A DNA stretch of 64,000 bases from positions 1-64,000 of the forward strand of contig JAQSYO010000011.1 in assembly GCA_029256105.1 (NCBI GenBank). Direction: 5' to 3'. The notes below the pieces were generated by a model. The model saw only the letters and a program-made list of their open reading frames with translations, did not search any database and was not told where the DNA came from. The position numbers and the translations under genes are program-made. The stretch is from Herbinix sp. (GTDB lineage Bacteria > Bacillota > Clostridia > Lachnospirales > Lachnospiraceae). Shown in pieces: positions 56,530 through 64,000 of the stretch; within the stretch, counting starts at the first letter, position 1, and each line of letters begins with the position of its first letter.

Positions 56530-56847
56530 ATGATTTCATTTGGGATCCGGATCAGGATCAAAAATGCATGTAACTCTTATATGGATAAGTATATTAGGTG
56601 GGAGAAGGTGACGTGCCGAGCAATCACTCATTATCACTACATATTTGGCGTAATTTTTCAGGGTGGAAGAATGGATACTTATATCTTTGACAGAAAATAT
56701 CGAGTTATCCGATTAGAAAATAAAGCAGGGGACGGAATTACAATATTCTAGTATCATTATGAATATGATCCGACAGGAAATATGATTAGTAAAGGAGGTA
56801 AATGGAATTACAACAAGGAAGATATCACAAGTATCGATGAAAGATAA
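56530..56847 (+). pseudogene. YD/RHS repeat remnant
   Basis: From the ATG at 56671 the frame reads MDTYIFDRKYRVIRLENKAG, is cut by TAG at 56749, and goes on YHYEYDPTGNMISKGGKWNY to TAA at 56847. The pattern YxYDPTGNM is that of YD repeats in RHS-type toxin proteins. Upstream sequence to 56530 has no start and only scraps of open frame. It is a dead fragment of a much larger gene. Confidence 0.6.
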
Positions 56848-56900
56848 AATAGTTATAGTAATATTTGTTTTAACATTAATAGTCTCAATAATATATTGAA

Positions 56901-56932
56901 GGGCGGTTATCTGATAAGATAGCCGTCTTTTT
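56901..56932 (+). terminator. Rho-independent terminator
   Basis: GGGCGGTTATCT pairs with AGATAGCCGTCT (three wobble pairs) over a 4-nt loop and ends in T5. Confidence 0.75.
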
Positions 56933-57031
56933 ATGTTGAAATAAGATTTATCGTGACAGTCAGCCAAGGTCAAAGTACTATATGAAGTCGACTTCATTTG
57001 GGAAGGACTGAACTTTAGGAGATGAGAGTAA

Positions 57032-57193
57032 ATGAAGGTTACCGAAAGAGAAAATAAATACAGAAAACTTCATATGGCTTCTAACGAAGCCTTCAAAGGC
57101 TGTCTGCAAATGGTATCCACGGAGCGGAAAGAGTATGCAAAAGTGTATGCACTTCAAGGACAACTGAAAACAAGTTTCATAAATCAGCACTAA
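57032..57193 (+). CDS. Small ORF, 53 aa, unknown
   Basis: A basic, helix-forming 53-aa product (starts MKVTERENKYRK, ends LKTSFINQH) follows AGGAGA at nine bases. Codon use is plausible, but length is short and no family is recognised. It could be a fragment of a mobile-element gene. Confidence 0.4.
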   Translation: MKVTERENKYRKLHMASNEAFKGCLQMVSTERKEYAKVYALQGQLKTSFINQH

Positions 57194-57340
57194 ATAAAGA
57201 GACGATATTTTATATATATCGTAAAATTCAATTAACTCAAATATATCCTTAAGAGTGGTAAATAATTACATGCTAACTTTAAGTGAACGGTTTATACCGA
57301 ATAATTTGAATTATAAGAAACATATAAGAAATAATTATAA

Positions 57341-57369
57341 TTGACATAAAATTACAATAATGTTAAAAT
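57341..57369 (+). promoter_or_regulatory. Promoter of the PocR kinase operon
   Basis: TTGACA (57341-57346), 17-bp spacer and TAAAAT (57364-57369) precede the kinase start by about 80 bp. Confidence 0.7.
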
Positions 57370-57449
57370 ATTACCAAGTAAAAATCCATCCAGTTATCTA
57401 TTAGGTAGGTTTATGAATTGAAAACGAATGAAATATATGGAGGAAAACG

Positions 57450-59369
57450 ATGAGTACTGAATTGGAGGATTATATAAACAAAACAAAGCCTAGCATTGAT
57501 TTGATGGATAAAGATCAATTACTTTATTTTTTAAATGGATTTTCTCATAAGCTAAAGGCTGATATTACATTTATATATAAAGAAATGACAGGTGAGATAC
57601 AGCGTAAGGAATCCTACAGAAATCTTAACACTTCAAAATTAAAATGCGGTAACTTTTGTGAGGTTTATCGCGAATCTGATGTTAAGCATGCAGAGGCATG
57701 CCAAGAGTGTGATAAGAACATAGCCCTGAAATATTATCAGGGGAATAAGAATACCCCTATGCTTTATTGCTGTCATATGGGAATATGGGATATGTCATAT
57801 CCTATCTACATAAAAAACAGTCTGATTGGAGTTATTTTTGTTGGTCAGATCATTGTAGATGAAGAAATGAGTATACTTCGTGAAAAGCTGTCCTCGGCTA
57901 TTGGAGATGAATTTGATATTAGTTCATGTCCTACTACCGGGAATCAGATTGATTATATAATTTCCAATATAAAGAATAAGGCTATCTCTAGTAAGGAAAT
58001 ACTTATATATTTATTAAGTAAGGAAAATACGGAGGACGAGCTAACCTTAATATCTTATGATGATCTTCTTACTCGATTTAAGGATTTTAAGGAATTTGGC
58101 ATAATGCTAATATCTTTGATTACAAAGCTTCATAAATCAACAGTATTAATCGAACAAATGAATTTGATCAATACGATATCAACCAGATTATCGGATGTCT
58201 CAACCTCTACCGATATGCGATGGGATACGATATGTGATGTTGCCAAATGCTTTCGAATTGCTGCCGAATTGGATAATTTTGATATCTATTACAGGCAAAA
58301 ATCTTTCTACATACAAAAAATTGGGAACAAAGGTATCATTCCGCCTGAAAAAGCGAAACAAATTCCTCTCGATATGGCAATGGTTTTTCCCGTTGATGAG
58401 CTCGTTAAGCCTTATGATATTTCCGGGGATGATGAGTTCCTTACGGAGTATGACATTAACAGTCAGACGCTTATTTATAGAAGTGAAGTTACTGATTTTG
58501 AAAATCATAACATTTCAACACTTCTTCTTGTTAGTAGTCCAGTAGGGAAGACAGATAATAATTTTATACAAATGTTCTGCGAAATGTTGGCAGTGAGGAT
58601 GAAGGTAAGTGGTATCTTTGAGCAAATGATAAAAGAGCGTGAAGTCTATACAAAGCGAGTAAGAAGGGTGACGCATTATACAAGAACAATGCTACACAAT
58701 TCTCTTTCTATTATTCATAAAACATGGAAAAACAAACAAGCAAACAGTGTTATTAGAGAAGATCTTGATAATATAGAAGGGTGTATTAGGTTTGCAAAGC
58801 TAGAGATGGCGGAGCTTGATGAGCCTTCGAAAGCCAAATGGGAATATCGAGACCTTATACCGGTAATTGATAATGTAATTAATATAATGGCCTCATGGTC
58901 AGTTGAAAAAACCTGTACGATTGAATACCAGAAGCCATCCAAACCGGTAATCATTTATATGAATCCAGCTTATATTAGGATAGCATTTATAAATCTTGTT
59001 GAAAATGCACTTAAATATTCTTATGCAAAACATACGATTAAGATATATGTTACAGTTCCAGATAAATACAGAGTAATAATTAAAATAATTAATTTTGGGA
59101 TAGGAATTCCGGAAGAAATGCTCGAGAAAATTAGAAAGGAAGGTCAGAGAGGAAAAATCGCTGACCTTGAGAGGAGCAATGTTATGAGAACTGGAAGCGG
59201 ATACGGTCTGCCCATTGCGATTGATTTTGTCGAAGAACATAACGGCTTTCTACAGATAAAGAGCACTCCTGCCGATGATAACGTAAGAAAGCCTTACCAC
59301 AGATATGTAACTACGGTTACAGTAACATTACCAATTACCATGAAAGGAAAATACCATAATGAATTATAA
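57450..59369 (+). CDS. PocR-domain sensor histidine kinase
   Basis: The 639-aa protein starts with a PocR domain (about 15-190) whose cysteines C66, C70, C84, C87, C107 and C108 fit the family pattern for metal or small-molecule sensing. A middle segment (about 200-390) may be GAF-like. A helical stretch with candidate phospho-acceptor histidines H409 and H416 leads into a HATPase domain with N-box NLVENA (515-520), NFGIGIP (548-554) and GSGYGLP (582-588). There is no membrane helix, so it is a cytoplasmic sensor. The classical H-box is poor. The stop overlaps the start of the receiver gene by 11 bases, so they are co-translated. Confidence 0.85.
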   Translation: MSTELEDYINKTKPSIDLMDKDQLLYFLNGFSHKLKADITFIYKEMTGEIQRKESYRNLNTSKLKCGNFCEVYRESDVKHAEACQECDKNIALKYYQGNKNTPMLYCCHMGIWDMSYPIYIKNSLIGVIFVGQIIVDEEMSILREKLSSAIGDEFDISSCPTTGNQIDYIISNIKNKAISSKEILIYLLSKENTEDELTLISYDDLLTRFKDFKEFGIMLISLITKLHKSTVLIEQMNLINTISTRLSDVSTSTDMRWDTICDVAKCFRIAAELDNFDIYYRQKSFYIQKIGNKGIIPPEKAKQIPLDMAMVFPVDELVKPYDISGDDEFLTEYDINSQTLIYRSEVTDFENHNISTLLLVSSPVGKTDNNFIQMFCEMLAVRMKVSGIFEQMIKEREVYTKRVRRVTHYTRTMLHNSLSIIHKTWKNKQANSVIREDLDNIEGCIRFAKLEMAELDEPSKAKWEYRDLIPVIDNVINIMASWSVEKTCTIEYQKPSKPVIIYMNPAYIRIAFINLVENALKYSYAKHTIKIYVTVPDKYRVIIKIINFGIGIPEEMLEKIRKEGQRGKIADLERSNVMRTGSGYGLPIAIDFVEEHNGFLQIKSTPADDNVRKPYHRYVTTVTVTLPITMKGKYHNEL

Positions 59370-59967
59370 TGGCAAATCACTAAATATACTTTTTGTGGAA
59401 AATAATATTTTACGTACGGAAAGTTTTTTGAATAGTATAAATGATATGAGAGACTCCGAAATTCTTCTAGAAGATGCAAATGTTACAATAGCAAGACATA
59501 TGGAGGATGCACTGGAATGTATGGAAAAGCAGCAATATGATGTAATACTTTTAGATATCATATTGCCTATAGATCAAAAAAAACTTGATGAGCTCGAAGA
59601 TTTAGAACAAGAGCGATTGTATTTGATGCAGCAGCTTCTAAAGTATTCAAGTGATGAGAAAGTTGATGAACTGACCTCTGAGATAGTTAGGCTAAGAAGA
59701 AAAATAAATGAAATTGAAGATATTATTGACAATGATATTCAAGATATTGAAGGTGGATACACTATCCTAATGAAGTACATAAATAATCATAACTTAAAGT
59801 TTTATGATCAAGTGGTGCTCTTTTTATCTGCAAGAGGCCAGTCCGAATTAAAGAATCAATGTAAGGCATTAATAAAAGATGAGCATAAATATGCCTGGTT
59901 GGTAAAACCAATAAGCGATGATGATATCATAGAAAGAATGATTAGAATATTAAAGAATATAAAATGA
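59359..59967 (+). CDS. Receiver-domain protein with coiled-coil insertion
   Basis: The 202-aa protein is a response-regulator receiver with no output domain. The acidic residue E14 (LFVENN), the phospho-acceptor D66 (VILLDIILP), the Ser in VVLFLSARG (S157) and the Lys in LVKPIS (K183) are all recognisable. Between D66 and the IEGGYTILMKY helix lie about 58 extra residues (72-130) rich in Leu, Glu and Lys, predicted to form a coiled-coil hairpin. Normal receivers have no such insertion. It starts inside the kinase gene, and the HD gene follows after 37 bp. Confidence 0.8.
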   Translation: MNYNGKSLNILFVENNILRTESFLNSINDMRDSEILLEDANVTIARHMEDALECMEKQQYDVILLDIILPIDQKKLDELEDLEQERLYLMQQLLKYSSDEKVDELTSEIVRLRRKINEIEDIIDNDIQDIEGGYTILMKYINNHNLKFYDQVVLFLSARGQSELKNQCKALIKDEHKYAWLVKPISDDDIIERMIRILKNIK

Positions 59968-60004
59968 CACAAAAATTAAAAATCAACTAAGGGCGGTGAA
60001 TTTA

Positions 60005-62485
60005 GTGAGTAATATTGAGGAAACCACAAAAGCTCCCAACAATTACGTAGAATATTTTGATGATGAATATACAAAATTGTCTGCTGAGATTTTTAATAAA
60101 AGCATGTGTATTAATCGTTTCCTTTGGAGATGTCAGAAAATTCTATTCTCAAGCGCTGCTATTTTATACGGACGTTTTAAAGGTCAATGGGAAACTATAT
60201 ATCAGCTATATTATAATGAAGAAGAAATGAATGAAATGAGTGGTCGACTTCAAATACCGAATCAGAATAAACTTGAGGAAATATCAAAAATCGGTAAATG
60301 GTCTGATGAATATATAAAAATAGAGAACGAACAAAAAAAAGAGCGTTATAATCATAGTATTTTTATTCCTATCCATATTCAACATGTTTTTGAAAGCGAT
60401 AAAAACAGTCTTTGTCTTTTAGCCTTTATCAAACCCACACGCGATTTAAATATAGACAATGATCTTAAAAAAATAAAATATGAAGGGTATGAATATTTTT
60501 CAAACAAGGTTTCCAATCTTGCAACACAGTGGTTTGCATGGAAGAGCTATCAGAATCAATTGTGTAATTGTTTTTCTTCACAGGTAAATAATAAAAAAAT
60601 CGAGATAGATGAAATAGATAAAGAACGTGAAAAAATAACAAAGAGGCTCTATTGGCCAACACCTCTAAAAAATTATGTATACATATTAGATAGCGGGTGG
60701 AATAGACTTTCACGAAATGTAGATGAAACCAAGAACTGGTCGAAGGTGATAAGTGACACTCTTTGCCTTGACAATGAACTTACTTGTAAAAAGGAAAAGC
60801 TTCCAAATGAATTCTGTAAATATGCTATACAGAAAGATCGTGTAATCTACGAAAGACTTATATCTCTGATTCCATATTTAAAAATAAATGAATGGGATTG
60901 GTATCCGGATGAATGTAAAAAAGGATTTGATAGGTTATCAAAGCTTACCGAATGCTTTTATGAAAAGATTAATTTTGATGGTATTGAAAGGGGAAGTTTA
61001 CTTTGCTTTTTTTCGTTTCAATTTTGGAAAGATTATATTAATAAGAAAGACTGGAGTACAGATGTATATAGCCGGGAAGAGCTTGGCAAATGCTTTACAC
61101 ATTGCATTAATATTTCCTATCAATTGTTAGCAGAAACTAGTACAAATGAAAATTATATTGATTCCCTAATATGGGGAATTTCACGTTACGGTCATGAGGT
61201 ATTGGGAATTGAGACGAGATTTGATATAGCTTCCCACCTTTTATATCTTGCTAGAGGAGAAGCAGCGCTACATTCATTAAAAGCATTTTATCGAGATCAC
61301 TTCTTTCATTCTATTGAGGTGTGCTTCCTTGGACACCTGTTACTGGATGTAGAATACACGCAATCTGGAAAATGTATTTGGCAATATGCGGCAGAGTATA
61401 TGCATGTTGATAAAAAGGAAGATGTTTTACGGGAATGGTATGTTGCTGCTCTGTTTCATGATGTGGGTTATGCTATGGAAATATTCAATGGTGTCAGCAA
61501 TTCTATGAAGTTTTTTGGGAATTCGGATCGGATAACCATCTTTAATAAAAAGCTTACGGAAGCTCTCTCTGTTTTATCCAATGAATTGGATGGTTGTTTT
61601 GAGTTCAGTAAAGCCGACAAACCTGAGAAAGATCACGGAATAATCGGAGCCGAGCATTTGAAAAGTCTAATTAATAATATCAAAAATACAAAACCGGAGG
61701 TAGAAGATTTTAACTATGCCTGTAATGCAATTGCTAATCACAACCATAGGAAGCATACGGTTACATTTTCAGAGAATCCCCTTTCATTCTTACTTGTACT
61801 TTGTGATACTTTGCAAGAGTGGAATAGATTGAGTTTTCAACACTCTACGGCTCCTTCGATTATCTTGCAGAGGTTGAATACATCTAATACCATGAATGGC
61901 TTTTCACATGGCCCATTGGAGAGAGCCTGTATTAACTTAAAGAAAGGCAATCAGGGAGAAGATTTTGTATCTCAACTTGCTACCGGAAAGCTATGTTTCA
62001 CCTTGATTTATTCCAACCATATTAATAAGGAATCTGGAGTATTCAATCTATGGCTTGATAGCATTTGTAATTTACAGAGGTTAAATCTTGAAGATTTGCC
62101 TTTCATTGACATTGAAATTCAATTTATTACTCCTCACTATTCGAATAATGGTAAAACAGAATATCAAATGCACAGATTACGGGAAGTGTATTCAGAAACG
62201 CATATAAATTTTATACATGACTTTTTTCCGGAACAACCCATTAAAAACGGATGTACGAATCACGCGATTACTTATTATCCTGAAGCTGGTAATATGCCTG
62301 ATGCGAATAGTGATAAGTATGTCTTATCAAAAAAAGAAGTATTAATAATAAACTTAAGAGAGTTGACTCAGGAAATGAGAATTACTGGATCAATCGATGA
62401 TTTCCGTGACAAGTTAAAAAAATGGCGTAAATATAACGAAGATAGGGAATTTAAAGGCGATTATGATTCGGAGATACCAGGATAA
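60005..62485 (+). CDS. Large protein with C-terminal HD hydrolase domain
   Basis: The 826-aa cytoplasmic protein has an unrecognised N-terminal part of about 410 residues, rich in Trp, Tyr and Lys, with a coiled stretch near 190-210 (IEIDEIDKEREKITKRL). An HD domain follows: RDHFFHS (H432, H435), LFHDVGYA (H485-D486), KDHGIIGAEHL near 541, ANHNHRKH near 578-585 and LCDTLQEWNR near 600. The GTG at 60005 follows GGGCGGTGA at good spacing. It is the last gene of the kinase-receiver operon and the likely output enzyme. Whether it acts on nucleotides, cyclic dinucleotides or another phosphate is unknown. Confidence 0.8.
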   Translation: MSNIEETTKAPNNYVEYFDDEYTKLSAEIFNKSMCINRFLWRCQKILFSSAAILYGRFKGQWETIYQLYYNEEEMNEMSGRLQIPNQNKLEEISKIGKWSDEYIKIENEQKKERYNHSIFIPIHIQHVFESDKNSLCLLAFIKPTRDLNIDNDLKKIKYEGYEYFSNKVSNLATQWFAWKSYQNQLCNCFSSQVNNKKIEIDEIDKEREKITKRLYWPTPLKNYVYILDSGWNRLSRNVDETKNWSKVISDTLCLDNELTCKKEKLPNEFCKYAIQKDRVIYERLISLIPYLKINEWDWYPDECKKGFDRLSKLTECFYEKINFDGIERGSLLCFFSFQFWKDYINKKDWSTDVYSREELGKCFTHCINISYQLLAETSTNENYIDSLIWGISRYGHEVLGIETRFDIASHLLYLARGEAALHSLKAFYRDHFFHSIEVCFLGHLLLDVEYTQSGKCIWQYAAEYMHVDKKEDVLREWYVAALFHDVGYAMEIFNGVSNSMKFFGNSDRITIFNKKLTEALSVLSNELDGCFEFSKADKPEKDHGIIGAEHLKSLINNIKNTKPEVEDFNYACNAIANHNHRKHTVTFSENPLSFLLVLCDTLQEWNRLSFQHSTAPSIILQRLNTSNTMNGFSHGPLERACINLKKGNQGEDFVSQLATGKLCFTLIYSNHINKESGVFNLWLDSICNLQRLNLEDLPFIDIEIQFITPHYSNNGKTEYQMHRLREVYSETHINFIHDFFPEQPIKNGCTNHAITYYPEAGNMPDANSDKYVLSKKEVLIINLRELTQEMRITGSIDDFRDKLKKWRKYNEDREFKGDYDSEIPG

Positions 62486-62635
62486 TATAGATTGAATTTA
62501 TTAAGTAAAAGAATGGTTTAATATTTAGTATGAAATGCCTGCCTGACTGTAGTTACTCAAAAACACTGTTAAACAAGCATTAATAGAAATATGGTAGTTT
62601 GAACCGGTACTCCGTTTCATTCAATAATTACATAC

Positions 62636-62667
62636 ATCCGGCTGCTGCGTAACTGTAGCAGTCGGAT
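62636..62667. repeat. Hairpin after the HD operon
   Basis: ATCCGGCTGCT (62636-62646) pairs with AGCAGTCGGAT (62657-62667), one wobble, 10-nt loop. A true T-run is missing, but it may end the HD operon. Sequence from 62486 to 62635 shows no gene. Confidence 0.5.
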
Positions 62668-62678
62668 ATAATATCGAT

Positions 62679-62766
62679 TTTCAATAAAGCACAAGATAAA
62701 GTCTGTATATTCCCCAATAGAACCAGTGCGTTTATCTATATTGTAATCTCTTGTGCTTTATTGAAA
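62679..62766. repeat. 88-bp element with perfect 18-bp terminal inverted repeats
   Basis: TTTCAATAAAGCACAAGA (62679-62696) recurs as its exact complement at 62749-62766, with 52 bp between. A second shorter pair (GATAAA/TTTATC) lies inside. No T-run follows, and no frame codes. It resembles a miniature mobile element or a recombination or structured-RNA site. Confidence 0.6.
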
Positions 62767-62781
62767 GTGGATATTATACAT

Positions 62782-62814
62782 GAGCTGTCAGCTATAATGA
62801 CGGCTCTTTTTTTT
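62782..62814 (+). terminator. Rho-independent terminator
   Basis: GAGCTGTCA and TGACGGCTC form a 9-bp stem with one wobble and a 7-nt loop, followed by eight T. Confidence 0.85.
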
Positions 62815-62933
62815 ATAGGTCAAGCACATCAAGACAAGTAAATTAATTATGAGCTATATTGTACAAGGTATGAAGGAAGAATTCACAAGGTTTTTGCATA
62901 TAAATTAATATAAAGTTGAGAGGAGATAAAGGA

Positions 62934-63128
62934 GTGGCAGGTCAAACAAGTAAGAAACCAACCTATTATCTTTGGAAAACGAAAGATACGAAGGAGGAAG
63001 AATTGGAAAACCAGAAAAAGTATTGGAGTTCACTTGGCTTTCGTGTTGTAATATTTATCGATGGAGATTGTGAGAAAGACATTAATGAAGGCATAAAAGC
63101 AGTGATACACAATCACATATTATTTTGA
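62934..63128 (+). CDS. Small protein upstream of the recombinase
   Basis: A 64-aa product starts at GTG 62934 (GAGGAG about eight bases before). It has a basic start, YYLWKTKDTKEEELENQKKYW in the middle and a hydrophobic GFRVVIFIDG segment. Compact ORFs of this sort are often found just upstream of serine recombinases in Clostridia. The gap to the recombinase is 72 bp, so they may share a transcript. Function unknown. Confidence 0.6.
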   Translation: MAGQTSKKPTYYLWKTKDTKEEELENQKKYWSSLGFRVVIFIDGDCEKDINEGIKAVIHNHILF

Positions 63129-63200
63129 TTATTATGAATAAATAAATCCTATAGTTACATGGAGCATTAATAGAAAATAAAATAGATAGGGTGTGTGACA

Positions 63201-64000
63201 GTGGTAGCAGGATATGTTCGATTATCCAGGGATGATGATAAGAAGAATTACATATCAATTGAAAATCAAAAAATGTTAATCAATCATTTTGCAGCCAATT
63301 TGGGATTAGTAATTGACCGATGGTATGAAGATGATGGAATATCAGGTTATAGTTTTAATCGATCTGGTTTTGGAACTTTATTATCGGACCTGGATAACGA
63401 TATTGATGTTATAATTGCCAAGGATTTATCTCGGATTGGAAGACATAATGCGAAAGTTCTGTTGTTCCTGGATGACTTACGTGAACGTGGAAAAAGGCTT
63501 TTGATAGTAGATGATAATTATGATACGATGGAAGACGAAGATGATATAATTGGAATTAAGACTTGGTATAATGAGCGATACGTTAAGGATACTAGCAAGA
63601 AGATAAGAAGTGTCATTCGAGCACGTCAAATAGAGGGTACCTTAATGAACAATGTCCCATTTGGTTATCGAAGAAATAAAGATAACATAGACAATAAAGC
63701 TGAAATATTGATTAATGAAAATGAGGCCTTTTATGTACGAAAGGTCTTTGATTTGTATATGCAGGGTTTTGGATATCGAAGAATAGCGGTTATGCTAACA
63801 GAACAGGGTATTCCTACTCCTTCTATGGTACTGAATGAACGAAGTATCATAGAGGGGAAAACATATCGCAGAGCTATAAGTGATAAATGGTCGGATGGTA
63901 TGGTATCTGATATTTTGAAGAACGACTTCTATATTGGGACACTTCGGTTAAATAAAAGGACCCGGACAACCATTAATGGTACAGATCACCGGGTACCGAA
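63201..64000 (+). CDS. Large serine recombinase (5' part, cut by window end)
   Basis: The frame from GTG 63201 has no stop up to the window end (266 codons). The resolvase catalytic domain is clear: AGYVRLSRDDDKKNYIS with the active-site Ser at about residue 8, EDDGISGYSFNRSGF, and VIIAKDLSRIGRHN. The recombinase domain begins near 150 (GTLMNNVPFGYRRNKD; FDLYMQGFGYRRIAVML). Large members of this family integrate and excise phages and conjugative elements. The C-terminal zinc and coiled-coil parts lie outside the window. Confidence 0.9.
   Translation, partial: MVAGYVRLSRDDDKKNYISIENQKMLINHFAANLGLVIDRWYEDDGISGYSFNRSGFGTLLSDLDNDIDVIIAKDLSRIGRHNAKVLLFLDDLRERGKRLLIVDDNYDTMEDEDDIIGIKTWYNERYVKDTSKKIRSVIRARQIEGTLMNNVPFGYRRNKDNIDNKAEILINENEAFYVRKVFDLYMQGFGYRRIAVMLTEQGIPTPSMVLNERSIIEGKTYRRAISDKWSDGMVSDILKNDFYIGTLRLNKRTRTTINGTDHRVP

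Overview
The window looks like the chromosome of a low-GC Gram-positive anaerobe of the class Clostridia, most likely Lachnospiraceae (close to Lachnoclostridium or Anaerocolumna). This is an inference from AT-rich sequence, strong AGGAGG-type ribosome binding sites, a Gram-positive type IV pilus operon without secretin, and the families present. No rRNA, tRNA or CRISPR array was seen.

Layout. 1-5.5 kb: a 52-bp tandem repeat array, a zinc-ribbon membrane protein, a 94-aa membrane protein carrying a GIIGGADGP-like motif, a heptamer microsatellite, an HD phosphohydrolase, pirin and an ABC-F ATPase. 5.8-25.4 kb: a complete type IV pilus operon behind a perfect TTGACA-17-TATAAT promoter, in the order pilB, pilT, pilC, pilA, pilD, a pilM-pilN fusion, pilO, four minor pilins and a 1977-residue secreted protein. 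The ATPases power assembly and retraction, PilC/PilMN/PilO form the membrane platform, PilD matures the pilins, and the minor pilins with the giant protein probably form the tip. 25.5-36.7 kb: housekeeping genes (GtrA, rRNA methyltransferase, FolC, DUF5050 protein, PheA, HtrA protease, LacI regulator, chemoreceptor).

37-57 kb is an accessory region of small, mostly plus-strand, mostly single genes (nucleotide kinases, acetyltransferase, nucleotidyltransferases, XRE regulator, methyltransferase, lipoproteins) mixed with decayed genes: a partial duplicate of a neighbouring gene, a truncated substrate-binding protein, two genes each cut by one in-frame TAA, a frameshifted DUF3784 gene, a scrap resembling the DNA methylase of integrative conjugative elements, and a YD/RHS remnant. 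This indicates repeated gain and loss of mobile cargo.

57.3-62.5 kb holds the best candidate for an undescribed system: its own consensus promoter, then a PocR-domain sensor histidine kinase, a receiver protein whose domain is split by a coiled-coil insertion, and an 826-residue protein with a C-terminal HD hydrolase domain. Three hairpin elements follow, then a 64-aa ORF and a large serine recombinase that runs off the right edge, so this end may border a mobile element. Other notable points are the GIIGGADGP motif in two unrelated proteins, a GH18 protein that has lost its catalytic residues, and a nested inverted repeat that could hide the ribosome binding site of the XRE regulator.
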